From contig CAMUAR010000025.1 in the NCBI GenBank assembly GCA_947086895.1, forward strand, positions 1 to 49,877: 49,877 bases of DNA, written 5' to 3'. The notes under the pieces were generated by a model, which was not told the origin of the DNA, ran no database searches, and was given only the letters and a program-made list of their open reading frames with translations. The DNA is from an uncultured Lachnospiraceae bacterium (lineage in GTDB: Bacteria; Bacillota; Clostridia; Lachnospirales; Lachnospiraceae). This document shows positions 6,537 through 17,680 of this stretch, in pieces. Made by a program: the position numbers and the translations under genes. Positions within the stretch are counted from its first letter, which is position 1. Every line of letters starts with the position of its first letter.

Positions 6537-7532
6537 TTATCTTGAAAGCTTCCTTGACATATCATACATGTACGGGTCAAGCGTTTTCTTCATCGCAAGA
6601 GCTTCCTCAATATCAAAATCAACAAACTCTCCATGCTTGTACGCCACAACGCGGTTGCTTCCTCCGGCGCTCAAGATATCCACCGCCTTCGCACCCATCG
6701 ACGAAGCGTACACACGGTCCTTGCAAGTTGGGCTTCCGCCGCGCTGAATATGTCCAATAATCGTCGCTCTTGTCTCCACGCCGGTAGCATTCTCAATTCT
6801 CTCCGCCATCGCGTAAGAATCCCCGATTCCCTCGGCGTTAATAATAATATGGTGCGTTTTTCCAATCTTCTTTTTTGCCCGGATATTGTCAATAATTTTG
6901 CTCTCATCGCGGTCGTAGCGCTCCACAGTCAAGATATCCTCCGCACCGTTCGCAATACCGCACCAAAGCGCAATATAACCGGCATTTCTGCCCATCACTT
7001 CAATAATGCTGCACCGTTCATGGGAAGTTGAAGTGTCGCGCACTTTATCAATCGCCTCCATCGCGGTATTTACCGCGGTGTCAAAACCAATGGTATACTC
7101 TGTGCAGGCAATGTCAAGATCGATCGTTCCCGGTACGCCGACCGTGTTGATCCCTCTTGCGGCAAGCTGCCTTGCCCCCTGAAAGGAACCGTCTCCGCCG
7201 ATCACAACAAGACCGTCAATCCCATGTTTCCTACATATAGCAGCTCCCTTATCTTGTCCATTTGCGGTCATAAATTCTGGGCAGCGTGCAGTGTAAAGAA
7301 CTGTACCACCTTTTTGGATAATATCCGAAACACTTTTCGCTGTCATATCAATAATATCTTCTTCCAGAAGACCAGTATAGCCCCTGCGTATCCCCTTCAC
7401 CTTCAAGCCATTTGCCAGACCTGTGCGCACTACCGCACGTATGGCAGCATTCATACCCGGCGCATCGCCGCCGCTCGTCAATACACCAATCGTTTTTACC
7501 TGTTTCTTTTCTGCTGTTTTTGCCTTAGCCAT
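6537..7532 (-). CDS. pfkA: 6-phosphofructokinase
   Basis: Phosphorylates fructose 6-phosphate to the 1,6-bisphosphate, the committed step of glycolysis. The 331-residue protein has a short Lys-rich extension (about 12 residues) before the conserved start TIGVLTSGGDAPGMNAA. GGDGS at 112-116 has Gly where PPi-dependent enzymes have Asp, so ATP is the expected phosphate donor. The substrate loop reads PGTIDLD (134-140): the catalytic and metal-site aspartates are kept, but the Asn of the common TIDND motif is Leu. MGRNAGY (180-186) and the fructose 6-phosphate-binding GHIQRGGSP follow. A GGAGG site lies 8 bases before the ATG. The gene is about 100 bases downstream of dnaE on the same strand, a pairing often seen in Firmicutes. 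Confidence 0.95.
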   Translation of the reverse strand: MAKAKTAEKKQVKTIGVLTSGGDAPGMNAAIRAVVRTGLANGLKVKGIRRGYTGLLEEDIIDMTAKSVSDIIQKGGTVLYTARCPEFMTANGQDKGAAICRKHGIDGLVVIGGDGSFQGARQLAARGINTVGVPGTIDLDIACTEYTIGFDTAVNTAMEAIDKVRDTSTSHERCSIIEVMGRNAGYIALWCGIANGAEDILTVERYDRDESKIIDNIRAKKKIGKTHHIIINAEGIGDSYAMAERIENATGVETRATIIGHIQRGGSPTCKDRVYASSMGAKAVDILSAGGSNRVVAYKHGEFVDFDIEEALAMKKTLDPYMYDMSRKLSR

Positions 7533-7635
7533 ATCCTAAGCCTCCATGCCACGACCGTTATTTGTGGGAGCATTTCACGAGATGAGCAATGCCTGACACC
7601 ATACCACAGCCCCCTCTTTCATTTTAGTATAACTT

Positions 7636-10600
7636 TCAACGTTTTTCAATACTCTTTTCTACAACTCTCACATTTTCCGGTAAAAATTGTTCACAAATTT
7701 TTTGGTAGCTCTCATTATTTATACTAATACTTTGGCTTTTCGGAAGACGTTTTACAGCCTTTTCCTGTGCCAAATACACGCAGACAGTATCATTTCCGTC
7801 ATATTCACCTAATAATGAATACAGTTTTTGTTGATTTTCCACAAAATCAAGTTTATTGCTAAACTGTATCCAAAGCTCCCTCGGAACATCCGAAAATAAG
7901 GTTGCCTCCTGAAAAATCAACTTTGCTGGCTTATCTTCCTCCACGGTAACTTTTCCGCGGATATACAGTTTTTCATCAACGTTCAATTTCAGCTTATATT
8001 TCTCATAATCTCTTGGAAACACAATTACTTCGACAGCTCCCGACATATCTTCCATTGTCAGATACGCCATCATTGTATTATTTCTGGTCAGTTTCAGTCT
8101 TTTTGCTGTCACCATACCACCGATTACTTCCGTCGCCCCATCCTGAACTTTGCTCTCCCCGGTTTCTTCATCAACAAGAAAATCAAGCATCGTTTTTGTC
8201 ACATTCTTTTTCATTGCCGTCTCGTAAGTTTCAAGTGGATGCCCGCTGATATAGATACCAAGAACTTCCTTTTCAAAGCCGAGCAATTCTTCTTTTGTGT
8301 ACTCCCCAACATTTGGAAAACTATTGTCATAAGCTTGTTTTTCCTCCGGTGCAAACAGGTCAAACATCGACATCTGACCAGTTATAGACTGCTTTTTTGT
8401 CTCTGCTATTGCATCAAGGATTGAAATATAAACATACATTTTCTGCTTGCGCGTGCCTGGTATTGTATCAAGCGCGCCGGATTTGATAAAACTTTCCAGT
8501 GTTCTTTTGTTGACTTCCTTGTTCGACAGCCGCTCAATAAAATCTTTCAGCCCCTTGTATAATCCATTTGTTTCACGCTCCTTGACAAGCTCGTCAATCA
8601 CAGGTTTTCCAAGCCCTTTGATCGCCGTCAATCCGTAGCGTATCGCCCCGTTATCGACGGAAAATGATGCTTCGCCGACATTGATGTCCGGCGGAAGAAT
8701 CGCAATGCCAAGCTGTCTGCAATTAAATATGTACTCTGCGACTTTGTTTGGATTATCAATTACCGAAGTCATCAATGCCGCCATAAATTCGACCGGATAA
8801 TAACATTTCAAAAAGGCGGTCTGATACGCGACAACTGCATAAGCCGCCGCATGGGATTTATTAAATGCATACTTTGCAAAATCAATCATCTCGTCATAAA
8901 TATGATTTGCAACCTTCTCTGGAATTCCTTTTGCAATACAGCCGGGAACATTCTCCTCCTCGTTGCCGTAAACAAAATTTTTCCTCTCCTTTTCCATCAC
9001 AGACGCTTTTTTCTTCGACATTGCGCGGCGCACAAGGTCACTGCGTCCATAGCTGTAGCCTGCGAGATCCCGCACAATCTGCATTACCTGCTCCTGGTAG
9101 ACAATACAGCCGTAAGTCGGCTCCAAAATCGGCTCCAATTCTTTGCATTCATACTGGATTGAAGCCGGCTCGTTTTTCCCTTTGATATATTTTGGAATAA
9201 AATCCATCGGTCCCGGACGATAAAGCGAAATACCCGCGATTACATCCTCAATATTATGCGGTTTCAACTCTTTGATAAAGCTTTTCATCCCGCCGCTTTC
9301 CAACTGAAAAATCCCTTCGGTCTTACCGGAACAAAGCAGATCATACACTTTTGCATCCGCGTAATCAATTTTATCAATATCGAGAACTCCTCCGATAAAT
9401 CCCGGATATTCTTCCCCTGCCGCAGCCCTTTTCCCGTATTCTTTCTGGACAAGCCTCACTGCATTCTGAATTACTGTCAATGTGCGAAGTCCTAGAAAAT
9501 CCATTTTCAAAAGGCCCAATTCCTCAAGCGTCGTCATTGTAAACTGCGTTGTAATCGTGTCTTCTGACGAGCGGGAAAGAGGGACGTAATCGTCTGCCGG
9601 GGCATTACTGATCACGACGCCTGCTGCGTGCATTGAGGCATGGCGCGCCAGACCTTCCAAGCGTTTTGACATATCAACCAAATATTTTACCTGCTCGTCG
9701 CCACGGTACGCCGACGCAAAATCAGGATTCATTTTTAACGCTTTATCCAATGTGATATTCAGCTCTTTTGGAACCATTTTTGCAATTGCATCACATTGTG
9801 CATAAGGCATATCAAGTGCTCGTCCCACATCGCGCAGCACACCTTTGGCCGCCATTGTACCAAAAGTAACAATCTGCACTACCCGATCTTTGCCATATTT
9901 TTCAACAACATAGTCAATTACTTCCTGTCTGCGCTCAAAACAAAAGTCAATATCAATATCAGGCATAGTCAGGCGTTCTGGGTTTAAAAACCGCTCAAAC
10001 AACAAGTTATATTTGATTGGATCAATATTTGTAATTTCCAGACAATAAGAAACTATACTGCCCGCAGCACTTCCGCGCCCAGGTCCTACTGCGATTCCGC
10101 GCTCTTTCGCATACCGGATAAAATCCCATACAATTAAAAAATAATCCACAAAACCCATATTGTGGATTGTGTCCATCTCATACTGCAGACGTTCTTCCAA
10201 TTCCTGAAAGTTTTCTGGATAGCGGCGTTTTAGCCCTTCATGGCACAGTTTTTGAAGATATTCCCACGCGGTATAACCGTCTGGCACATCAAATTTCGGC
10301 AATTTATAATTTCCAAATTCAATCTCAACATTACACTGTTCTGCAATCTTATGCGTATTTTCAACAGCCTCTTTCGCGTAGGGAAACAGCTCTTCCATCT
10401 CCTGCGGGGACTTAATATAATACTGTCCGCCCTCGTAGCGCATTCGGTTTTCGTCGGACACCTTTTTTTGTGTCTGAATACATAAAAGAATATCATGCGC
10501 TTTCCAGTCTTCGGCAAGCGTATAATGGACGTCATTTGTCGCTACAAGCGGCAGCCCAGTTTCTTTTGACATGCGCAAAAGCCCCTGATTGACCGTTCTT

Positions 10601-11148
10601 TGTTCTGGAATTCCATGATCTTGCAGTTCAAGGAAAAAATTCCCCTCCCCAAAAATCCCGGAAAGTTCCATCGCCGCCTTTTTTGCCTCCTCATAGAATC
10701 CTCTGCGCAAAAGGGCTGCCACCTCCCCCGCAAGGCAGGCGGAAAGCGCGATAATTCCCTCGTGATGCTCCATAAGCAGCTCCCGGTCTACACGCGGTTT
10801 GTAGTAAAATCCTTCAATAAATCCTTTGGATACAATCTTCATTAAATTGGAATATCCAACATTATTTTTTGCAAGCAGAACAAGATGAAAGTAGCGCTCC
10901 TCCGCGGCGGCTCCCTCCTTCTCAAAACGAGAACCCGGCGCGACATAAACCTCGCAGCCTAAAATCGGCCGAATCCCCTCCGCTTTACACGCGCGGTAAA
11001 AATCAATCACACCGTACATAACACCGTGGTCTGTGATCGCCATGCTGTCCATACCAAGTTCTTTTGCACGCAGCACCATCTCCTTGATTTTGCCCGAACC
11101 ATCCAAAAGACTGTACTCTGTATGTACATGTAGATGAGTAAACGCCAT
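7636..11148 (-). CDS. dnaE: DNA polymerase III alpha subunit, DnaE type
   Basis: Replicative DNA polymerase of the C family; in Firmicutes DnaE extends primers before handing over to PolC. The 1170-residue protein starts with a PHP domain (HLHVHTEYSLLDG at residues 5-17, then AITDHGVMYG), and continues into the palm with GPGRGSAAGS and the catalytic aspartates of PDIDIDF near residue 400. A helix-hairpin-helix region and a C-terminal OB-fold follow (about 990-1070), then a poorly conserved tail. There is no inserted 3'-5' exonuclease domain, which separates it from PolC. The ATG follows a strong AGGAGG site. It is likely co-transcribed with pfkA. Length and motifs are normal. Confidence 0.95.
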   Translation of the reverse strand: MAFTHLHVHTEYSLLDGSGKIKEMVLRAKELGMDSMAITDHGVMYGVIDFYRACKAEGIRPILGCEVYVAPGSRFEKEGAAAEERYFHLVLLAKNNVGYSNLMKIVSKGFIEGFYYKPRVDRELLMEHHEGIIALSACLAGEVAALLRRGFYEEAKKAAMELSGIFGEGNFFLELQDHGIPEQRTVNQGLLRMSKETGLPLVATNDVHYTLAEDWKAHDILLCIQTQKKVSDENRMRYEGGQYYIKSPQEMEELFPYAKEAVENTHKIAEQCNVEIEFGNYKLPKFDVPDGYTAWEYLQKLCHEGLKRRYPENFQELEERLQYEMDTIHNMGFVDYFLIVWDFIRYAKERGIAVGPGRGSAAGSIVSYCLEITNIDPIKYNLLFERFLNPERLTMPDIDIDFCFERRQEVIDYVVEKYGKDRVVQIVTFGTMAAKGVLRDVGRALDMPYAQCDAIAKMVPKELNITLDKALKMNPDFASAYRGDEQVKYLVDMSKRLEGLARHASMHAAGVVISNAPADDYVPLSRSSEDTITTQFTMTTLEELGLLKMDFLGLRTLTVIQNAVRLVQKEYGKRAAAGEEYPGFIGGVLDIDKIDYADAKVYDLLCSGKTEGIFQLESGGMKSFIKELKPHNIEDVIAGISLYRPGPMDFIPKYIKGKNEPASIQYECKELEPILEPTYGCIVYQEQVMQIVRDLAGYSYGRSDLVRRAMSKKKASVMEKERKNFVYGNEEENVPGCIAKGIPEKVANHIYDEMIDFAKYAFNKSHAAAYAVVAYQTAFLKCYYPVEFMAALMTSVIDNPNKVAEYIFNCRQLGIAILPPDINVGEASFSVDNGAIRYGLTAIKGLGKPVIDELVKERETNGLYKGLKDFIERLSNKEVNKRTLESFIKSGALDTIPGTRKQKMYVYISILDAIAETKKQSITGQMSMFDLFAPEEKQAYDNSFPNVGEYTKEELLGFEKEVLGIYISGHPLETYETAMKKNVTKTMLDFLVDEETGESKVQDGATEVIGGMVTAKRLKLTRNNTMMAYLTMEDMSGAVEVIVFPRDYEKYKLKLNVDEKLYIRGKVTVEEDKPAKLIFQEATLFSDVPRELWIQFSNKLDFVENQQKLYSLLGEYDGNDTVCVYLAQEKAVKRLPKSQSISINNESYQKICEQFLPENVRVVEKSIEKR

Positions 11149-11331
11149 GTAGTACCTCCTGATTCTCTTTATGTTAATGATTTGACTTGATACAAATGCT
11201 TTTTATATTATAATTATATTGTTATTATAATATATTTTTCATTGTATTTCTATGTAATTCTGGAATTTTTTCACCCTATAAGAATCATAAAAAAAGAAAT
11301 CTTTTATCCTATAAGAATTATAAAAACACTT
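11149..11331. other. dnaE-uvrC intergenic region with a short direct repeat
   Basis: Very AT-rich. CCTATAAGAATCATAAAAA (about 11275) recurs as CCTATAAGAATTATAAAAA (about 11311), a near-perfect 19-base direct repeat 36 bases apart. Its role is unknown; it could be a duplicated promoter or protein site for dnaE on the minus strand. Confidence 0.4.
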
Positions 11332-13425
11332 CTATTGTATTTTGATATCTTCCTCACTTGTTTTTTGATGAAAAAATTGATACACCTGCTCTGCCGCAGC
11401 GCGGTTAAATTCCGGCAGCTCTGCAATTTCTTCTGCTGTGGCCAATTTTAACGCATCAAGCGATTCATACTTTTTCATCAGCGCTCTGCGGCGCACTGCT
11501 CCAATTCCCGGAATATCGTCAAGAATGGAATGTACCTGCGCTTTTCCCCGCAATGAGCGGTGATATTCAATCGCAAAACGGTGCGTTTCATCCTGAATCC
11601 GGGTAACCAGCCGAAATGCTTCGCTTGCCGTATCAATCGGTATCTCTTCATTATTATAATATAGTCCCCGCGTGCGGTGATGGTCATCCTTTACCATGCC
11701 GCACACTGTAACCCCGGTAATTCCCAATTCATCCAGTACTTCAAGCGCAATATTCACCTGCCCGCGCCCGCCGTCCATCATAATCAAATCTGGAAAACAC
11801 TGAAAACTGTCGAGCGTTTTGGAACTTTTTTTCTTATCGTCAGTTTTTTTACTCTTTTCTTTTTCTTCCAATATATCAATATCTTCTGTTTTTTCTGTCT
11901 GAAATAATGTGCGGGCTTCTCTGACTTTCTGGCTGCTTTCCTGTGGCAGCTCGCTGGATGCAAGATCATTTATGATTTCAGAAGAAGATATCCCAGAAAT
12001 TTCTTGTTTGTCTTTTTTACTTTCTGGCAGTGATTCAAGAACTGAGGCATTTTGTCCATGAAGAAAACGCCTTGTCAGCACTTCCCTCATGCTCGCATAA
12101 TCGTCCGCCCCGATGACAGTTCGTATCTTAAACTTGCGGTAATCATTCTTTTTCGGCTTCCCATTCTCATAGACGACCATCGACCCGACGGATTCAAACC
12201 CGCTGGTATTTGAAATATCGTAAGATTCAATCCGGCAAATCTGCGGCAGTCCAAGCCATTCAGCAATCTGCTTTACCGCGCCTGTTGTGCGGGCTTTTTC
12301 CCGCTTTATCTTCTCAGTATCCTGCTGCAATACCATAGATGCGTTTTTTTCTGCAAGCGCAATCAAACGCTCTTTATCACCGCGCTGCGGCACAAGAATT
12401 TTTACGCGGCTGCCGCGCTTGCCCGAAAGCCACTCAGCAATCAGTGCTTCCTCTTCCTCATGCAGTTTCTCACTAAGCAGCAGCTCTTTTGGCAAGTATG
12501 GCGTACCTGCATAGTACTGCTTTAAAAAGTTTGCCATAATATCGGGTCTTTCTTCATTTTCAACGCCAGTCAAATAAAAGTGTTCTCTGCCAAGCATCTT
12601 TCCCTCGCGGATAAAAAATACTTGTACAACTGCTTCGTCGCCCGCCGTTGCAAATGCGATCACATCCCGGTTGCTGCCCGCAGTATCGCTGGCTTTCTGC
12701 TGCTGGGAGAGCTTTTTTACATTGTTTAACAAATCCCGGTATTCCGCCGCCTTTTCAAACTCCATCTTCTCGGAAGCCGCCATCATCTCCGCCGTCAGTT
12801 TTTTTGTTAAAATACTGTAATTACCATTTAAAAATTCTAGGATTTCATCAATATTTCTCTGGTAATCTTCTCTTGAAATGTAATTTTGGCACGGAGCCTT
12901 ACACTGCCCGATATGATAATATAAACATGGTCTGCCCTGCGCTTTTTCGCCGGACAGCTGTTTATTGCAGCTGCGGTAACAGTAAGTTTTCCGCAGCAGT
13001 TCCAGCGTTTCTTTCACCGCGTAGCCACTCGCATAGGGTCCGAAATATTTTGCTTTATCACGCTCCTGATGATGTGCATAGAGAACTCTTGGAAACGTCT
13101 CATTCACGGTCACTTTAATATACGGATAACTCTTGTCATCCTTGAGCATTGTATTATATTTTGGCTGGTGTTCTTTGATTAAATTGCATTCCAGCACAAG
13201 CGCTTCCATCTCAGAATCCACGACAATATATTCAAAATATGCAATATGTGCAACCATCTGCTGTATTTTGGGCGATTTTCCACGGCTGCTCTGGAAATAT
13301 TGGCGCACGCGGTTTTTTAAACTCACTGCCTTGCCGACATAGATAATTGTATCATGTTTGTCGTGCATAATATAAACGCCCGGCTTGCCGGGCAGTTTTT
13401 TTAATTCCTCCTCGATATCAAACAT
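11332..13425 (-). CDS. uvrC: Excinuclease ABC subunit C
   Basis: Makes both incisions around DNA lesions in nucleotide excision repair after UvrA2B loading. The GIY-YIG nuclease is at about residues 13-90 ([19 protein letters not shown]), then a Cys-containing region, the UVR motif that contacts UvrB (about 195-235), the RNase H-like second nuclease ([10 protein letters not shown] and MMDGGRGQV) and C-terminal helix-hairpin-helix pairs ([14 protein letters not shown]). At 697 residues it is about 100 longer than most UvrC proteins because of a charged, Ser/Lys/Glu-rich insertion between [13 protein letters not shown] and [11 protein letters not shown] chose the ATG at 13425 because it has an AAGGGG site and begins at the conserved [11 protein letters not shown]; an upstream ATG adds 16 residues with no homology feel. 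Confidence 0.93.
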   Translation of the reverse strand: MFDIEEELKKLPGKPGVYIMHDKHDTIIYVGKAVSLKNRVRQYFQSSRGKSPKIQQMVAHIAYFEYIVVDSEMEALVLECNLIKEHQPKYNTMLKDDKSYPYIKVTVNETFPRVLYAHHQERDKAKYFGPYASGYAVKETLELLRKTYCYRSCNKQLSGEKAQGRPCLYYHIGQCKAPCQNYISREDYQRNIDEILEFLNGNYSILTKKLTAEMMAASEKMEFEKAAEYRDLLNNVKKLSQQQKASDTAGSNRDVIAFATAGDEAVVQVFFIREGKMLGREHFYLTGVENEERPDIMANFLKQYYAGTPYLPKELLLSEKLHEEEEALIAEWLSGKRGSRVKILVPQRGDKERLIALAEKNASMVLQQDTEKIKREKARTTGAVKQIAEWLGLPQICRIESYDISNTSGFESVGSMVVYENGKPKKNDYRKFKIRTVIGADDYASMREVLTRRFLHGQNASVLESLPESKKDKQEISGISSSEIINDLASSELPQESSQKVREARTLFQTEKTEDIDILEEKEKSKKTDDKKKSSKTLDSFQCFPDLIMMDGGRGQVNIALEVLDELGITGVTVCGMVKDDHHRTRGLYYNNEEIPIDTASEAFRLVTRIQDETHRFAIEYHRSLRGKAQVHSILDDIPGIGAVRRRALMKKYESLDALKLATAEEIAELPEFNRAAAEQVYQFFHQKTSEEDIKIQ

Positions 13426-13556
13426 GGCGTTTCCCCTTATCATCATTTCACTATTTTTGCCTGTTTGCGTCAAAAATTATTTCAGTTTCGCTTTTGCCTG
13501 CGCGCTGGTCCCCTCAGAAGGCAGCAAGAATCCCTTGCCTTCTGGCATGGGGAATG

Positions 13557-15518
13557 TTATTCTGCCACTGTACCTTCTGTACGCTCCGGCTGTACCAATG
13601 GAGAATCTTCCTGATTTTCTTTTGCATCTTCCGAAATTCCTTTTACCTCGCGAAAAATTTCAATAAATTCTTTTCCTGTGATTGTCTCTTTCTCAAACAG
13701 GTATTCTGCCAGCTTATCCAGCGCATCCCTGTTTTCTTTCATAATCGCAACTGCTTTATCATAGCTCTGCTTTAAAAGTCTCATAACCTCTTTGTCAATT
13801 TCTGCGGAAGTATCATCAGCGCAATTTAACACTGGTCTGCCGTCAAGATATCTGCTCTCAATCGACTCTAACCCAATCAAACCGAATTTTTCGGACATAC
13901 CATACTGCGTGATCATCGCGCGCGCAAGTGATGTCGCTTTTTCAATATCGTTTGACGCACCTGTTGTAACGGAGTGAAATACAACCTCCTCCGCAGCGCG
14001 CCCGCCAAGCAGCATAACAAGCCTTGTCAAAAGCTCCTCTTTGCTCATCAAGTATTTTTCTTCTTCTGGAACCTGCATTACATAGCCAAGACTTCCCATG
14101 GTTCTTGGAACAATGGTAATTTTCTGAACTGGCTCAGCCTTTTTTTCAAGCGCTGTCACAAGTGCGTGACCAATTTCATGATAAGCGACAATCTGCTTTT
14201 CTTCTTTATTAAGAATGCGGTCTTTTTTCTCTTTGCCCGCAATCACGACATCGACAGATTCATAGAGATCCGCCTGTGTAACAACGGTGCGCCCCTCTTT
14301 CACCGCAAGAATCGCAGCCTCGTTAATCATATTGGCAAGGTCAGAACCAACTGCGCCGGAAGTTGCTAATGCGATCGCCTCCAAATCGACAGAATCATGC
14401 ATCAATACATTTTTTGAATGAACCTTTAATATTTCCAAACGCCCTTTTAAATCCGGCTTATCTACAATAATTCTGCGGTCAAAGCGACCTGGACGCAAAA
14501 GCGCTTTATCCAACACTTCTGGACGGTTTGTAGCTGCTAAAATCACAATACCTTTTGATGTATCAAAACCATCCATCTCCGAGAGCAGCTGGTTTAATGT
14601 CTGTTCCCGCTCGTCGTTTCCTCCCCCGCCATAATGCGCGTCACGGCTTTTTCCAATCGCGTCGATCTCATCGATAAAGACAATACACGGAGCCTGGCTC
14701 TGCGCTTGTTTAAACAAATCCCTTACACGAGCTGCGCCGACGCCGACAAACATCTCCATAAAATCTGAACCGGAAAGCGAGAAAAACGGCACTTTTGCTT
14801 CGCCTGCCACCGCTTTTGCGAGCAGCGTCTTACCGGTTCCAGGAGGTCCAACCAACAGCGCACCTTTTGGAAGTTTTGCACCGATTCTGGTATATTTACC
14901 CGGATTATGCAAGAAATCTACCAGTTCTTTCACAGACTCTTTTGCTTCTTCCTCACCTGCCACATCTTTAAATGTAATACCCGTCTCCTTCTCCACATAT
15001 ACTTTCGCATTGCTCTTACCAACGCCGCCCATCATGCCTCCGCTTTTTGTGATCATACGGAACAAGAAAAACATAACGACATAGATCAAAATAAACGGCA
15101 GCACATAAGACAGGATAATATCGAGAATTGTGACGCTCTTATCTGTGTAGGTCGCCGCATAAAATACTCCCGCATCCTCACACCGCTGCTGCAGTTTTGT
15201 ATCATAAGGGAAAAAACCTGTATAGTACGTAATGCCCTCCTGATAGCTGGAACTAGCTGTGGATGGCGAAAATACAATTCTCTCCTTATCCGGCTGCACT
15301 TCCACCTTTGATAACTTCCCCTGCTCAAGCATACTGATAAACTCGCCGTAAGTAACTTCGCGCAATGTACTCGCTTCAAGCTGTTTTGTCATGTAAGAAA
15401 ACAGACCGAGTACGAACAATGCTGCTACCAGGCAGATCAGCCAGCCAAAACGGTTGTTCTTTTTCTTATTCTCCTGGTTGTTGTTTTGATTGTTGTTCTG
15501 ATTATTTTGATTATCCAT
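13557..15518 (-). CDS. ftsH: ATP-dependent zinc metalloprotease FtsH
   Basis: Membrane-bound AAA+ protease that removes damaged membrane proteins and regulates cell envelope and sporulation factors. The 653-residue protein opens with an unusual Asn/Gln-rich tail (residues 2-20), then helix 1 (about 25-43), a short outer domain, helix 2 (about 130-152), the AAA domain with Walker A GPPGTGKT (about 218) and Walker [10 protein letters not shown], the second region of homology [20 protein letters not shown], and the zinc site HEIGH (about 440). The C-terminal tail is acidic. Ribosome binding site AAAGGAG is 5 bases from the ATG. A consensus promoter lies at 15621-15649, divergent from pyrG. Confidence 0.95.
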   Translation of the reverse strand: MDNQNNQNNNQNNNQENKKKNNRFGWLICLVAALFVLGLFSYMTKQLEASTLREVTYGEFISMLEQGKLSKVEVQPDKERIVFSPSTASSSYQEGITYYTGFFPYDTKLQQRCEDAGVFYAATYTDKSVTILDIILSYVLPFILIYVVMFFLFRMITKSGGMMGGVGKSNAKVYVEKETGITFKDVAGEEEAKESVKELVDFLHNPGKYTRIGAKLPKGALLVGPPGTGKTLLAKAVAGEAKVPFFSLSGSDFMEMFVGVGAARVRDLFKQAQSQAPCIVFIDEIDAIGKSRDAHYGGGGNDEREQTLNQLLSEMDGFDTSKGIVILAATNRPEVLDKALLRPGRFDRRIIVDKPDLKGRLEILKVHSKNVLMHDSVDLEAIALATSGAVGSDLANMINEAAILAVKEGRTVVTQADLYESVDVVIAGKEKKDRILNKEEKQIVAYHEIGHALVTALEKKAEPVQKITIVPRTMGSLGYVMQVPEEEKYLMSKEELLTRLVMLLGGRAAEEVVFHSVTTGASNDIEKATSLARAMITQYGMSEKFGLIGLESIESRYLDGRPVLNCADDTSAEIDKEVMRLLKQSYDKAVAIMKENRDALDKLAEYLFEKETITGKEFIEIFREVKGISEDAKENQEDSPLVQPERTEGTVAE

Positions 15519-15620
15519 TTGGACTCCTTTTTTCCCTTATTCAGCCGTGATGCTGTATCTAGTACCAGCAGCCCTCCACAGACCTGTTCCTTCGGATGGC
15601 GACGATACTCAATTGTTTCC

Positions 15621-15649
15621 ATTATAATAGTAGACATGTTATAAATCAA
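15621..15649 (-). promoter_or_regulatory. ftsH promoter
   Basis: TTGATT (15644-15649), 17-base spacer, TATAAT (15621-15626) on the minus strand, about 100 bases upstream of the ftsH start codon. Confidence 0.65.
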
Positions 15650-15872
15650 GAATTTATATGGAATTTCACTGATTTTTCATAAATTTTACTAGGCGCAAAA
15701 AATCACATCCTTTTGGCGGTGAAAAGAATGTTACTCTTCCTAATATTTTACCCATATATCATTTTGTATTTATTCCATCAGCGAACTTCCATTTTTTGAA
15801 AAAAAAACTGGATTTTCTTTTTTATTTGTGTTATGATAACAATTGTTTTTATGAATACTAACAAAGACGTTA

Positions 15873-15931
15873 GCATTTAGGATAGTGTACCCGAAATTTT
15901 GCGGCTGCTCTCTATCCTGGATGCTTTTTTT
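15873..15931 (+). promoter_or_regulatory. Terminator/attenuator in the pyrG leader
   Basis: GCAT-N2-AGGATAG (15873-15885) pairs with CTATCCT-N2-ATGC (15912-15924), followed by seven T residues. A factor-independent terminator 27 bases before a biosynthetic start codon implies attenuation. In Bacillus, pyrG is controlled at such a terminator through extra G residues added at the 5' end when CTP is low; a GGGC-type transcription start is not obvious here, so the mechanism may differ. Confidence 0.65.
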
Positions 15932-15957
15932 CTTTGTTGCAGGGAAAGGGAAATAAA

Positions 15958-17568
15958 ATGTGTGTTAAATATGTATTTGTAACCGGCGGTGTTGTATCTG
16001 GTCTTGGAAAAGGAATTACTGCTGCATCCCTTGGTCGTCTGCTGAAAGCACGCGGCTACCATGTCACAATGCAGAAGTTTGACCCTTATATCAACATCGA
16101 TCCTGGCACGATGAATCCAATTCAGCACGGCGAAGTGTTTGTCACCGACGACGGCGCAGAAACAGATCTTGACCTTGGGCATTATGAGCGGTTTATCGAT
16201 GAGAGTCTTACAAAAAATTCTAATATCACAACGGGAAAAATCTACTGGTCTGTTCTTTCCAAAGAGCGCCGAGGAGACTTTGGCGGCGGCACTGTGCAGG
16301 TTATCCCGCATATTACAAATGAAATCAAAGATCGTTTTTACCGCCCTGAAAACGGCAAAGCGGATAAAAATAACCCACATATTGCAATTATCGAGGTCGG
16401 CGGTACGGTCGGCGATATTGAAAGCCAGCCGTTTCTTGAGGCGATTCGGCAGTTCCGTCATGAGGTCGGCGCTGGAAATACAATGCTGATTCACGTTACA
16501 CTTATCCCTTATTTAAAAGCTTCTGGCGAGATGAAAACAAAACCGACGCAGGCGAGCGTCAAAGATCTTCAGGGCATGGGCATTCAGCCAGATCTTATTA
16601 TATGCCGCACCGAATTGCCGCTTGAGCCTGGAATCCGCGAAAAAATCGCGCTTTTCTGTAATGTGCCAAGCTCTCATGTCCTGCAAAATCTGGATGCGGA
16701 AACTCTTTATGAGATCCCTCTGATGATGGAAAAAGAGCATCTTGCTGACGTTGCCTGCGAATGTTTAGAGCTTCCTTTTCGGAAGGCGGATCTCCATGAA
16801 TGGACCGCTATGGTCTATGCGTGGAAAAATCCAAAACAAACAGTAAAAATCGCACTTGTCGGCAAATACACACAGCTGCACGACGCATATATCAGCGTTG
16901 TAGAAGCTCTGAAACATGGAGCTGTCGCCTATCATTCAGAAGTTGAAATCAAGTGGATTCCTGCGGAAGATGTAACAGAAACATCCGTGTCCAAACTGCT
17001 TGGCGATGTTTCCGGCATTCTTGTTCCCGGCGGTTTTGGTCAGCGCGGCATTGAAGGAAAAATTTGTGCCATTCAGTATGCACGTGAAAAGGGCATTCCA
17101 TTTCTTGGACTTTGTCTTGGAATGCAGCTTGCAATTATAGAATTTGCACGTCATGTTATTGGGTTTGCCGACGCACACAGCACAGAACTTAACCCGGATA
17201 CAAGTCATCCGGTAATTCATCTAATGCCGGAACAAAATGGTGTGAAAAACCTTGGAGGCACGCTTCGCCTTGGCTCATACCCTTGTGTGTTGGAACCGTC
17301 CAGCAAAGCGTTCGCACTGTACGGCAGCAATTTCATCACGGAACGCCACCGCCACCGCTATGAATTAAATAATGACTATCGCAAAGTACTTACCCAATAC
17401 GGCATGTCCCTATGTGGTCTCTCCCCGGACGGTCATATTGTAGAAATAATTGAACTTCCCGACCATCCATGGTTTATCGCCACACAAGCACATCCAGAAT
17501 TCAAATCGCGTCCAAACCGCCCACATCCGCTGTTCTATGGTTTTATTGGAGCTGCGCTTAAAAATTAA
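15958..17568 (+). CDS. pyrG: CTP synthase (glutamine hydrolysing)
   Basis: Converts UTP to CTP using ATP and ammonia from glutamine, the last step of pyrimidine nucleotide synthesis. The 536-residue protein has the amidoligase domain first (about 1-267; [16 protein letters not shown] with the P-loop, then [15 protein letters not shown]) and a class I glutamine amidotransferase domain after it: [14 protein letters not shown], the nucleophile loop FLGLCLGMQ (Cys near 380), and the His-Pro-Glu of [14 protein letters not shown] sequence near 515. The ATG at 15958 follows AGGGAAAGGG by 7 bases; an in-frame TTG 24 bases earlier lacks a site. The leader carries a terminator (15873-15931), so expression is probably set by attenuation. 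Confidence 0.96.
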   Translation: MCVKYVFVTGGVVSGLGKGITAASLGRLLKARGYHVTMQKFDPYINIDPGTMNPIQHGEVFVTDDGAETDLDLGHYERFIDESLTKNSNITTGKIYWSVLSKERRGDFGGGTVQVIPHITNEIKDRFYRPENGKADKNNPHIAIIEVGGTVGDIESQPFLEAIRQFRHEVGAGNTMLIHVTLIPYLKASGEMKTKPTQASVKDLQGMGIQPDLIICRTELPLEPGIREKIALFCNVPSSHVLQNLDAETLYEIPLMMEKEHLADVACECLELPFRKADLHEWTAMVYAWKNPKQTVKIALVGKYTQLHDAYISVVEALKHGAVAYHSEVEIKWIPAEDVTETSVSKLLGDVSGILVPGGFGQRGIEGKICAIQYAREKGIPFLGLCLGMQLAIIEFARHVIGFADAHSTELNPDTSHPVIHLMPEQNGVKNLGGTLRLGSYPCVLEPSSKAFALYGSNFITERHRHRYELNNDYRKVLTQYGMSLCGLSPDGHIVEIIELPDHPWFIATQAHPEFKSRPNRPHPLFYGFIGAALKN

Positions 17569-17585
17569 TTTTATTGACAAGCTTA

Positions 17586-17616
17586 AGCAGGAGAAAATTT
17601 TTTCTCCTGCTTTTTG
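17586..17616 (+). terminator. pyrG terminator
   Basis: Twelve-base perfect stem AGCAGGAGAAAA / TTTTCTCCTGCT with a tight loop and a following T-tract, 18 bases after the pyrG stop. Confidence 0.9.
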
Positions 17617-17680
17617 TATTTCTTTTTCACTGTTTATCAAGTATTTTTTTATTCGCTATAATCAATGCTCACTCCAAAAA

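Larger units (their letters stand above)
15519..15957. other. Divergent control region between ftsH and pyrG
   Basis: Holds the ftsH promoter (15621-15649, minus) and, on plus, a TATGAT -10-like box (15832-15837) without a convincing -35, followed by a small hairpin (CTAAC / GTTAG at 15858-15873) and the terminator-like structure at 15873-15931 before pyrG. Confidence 0.5.

Noticed and set aside
15921..15956. Short leader frame ([11 protein letters not shown]) overlapping the pyrG start
   Set aside because: No ribosome binding site and it begins inside the terminator stem; probably chance.
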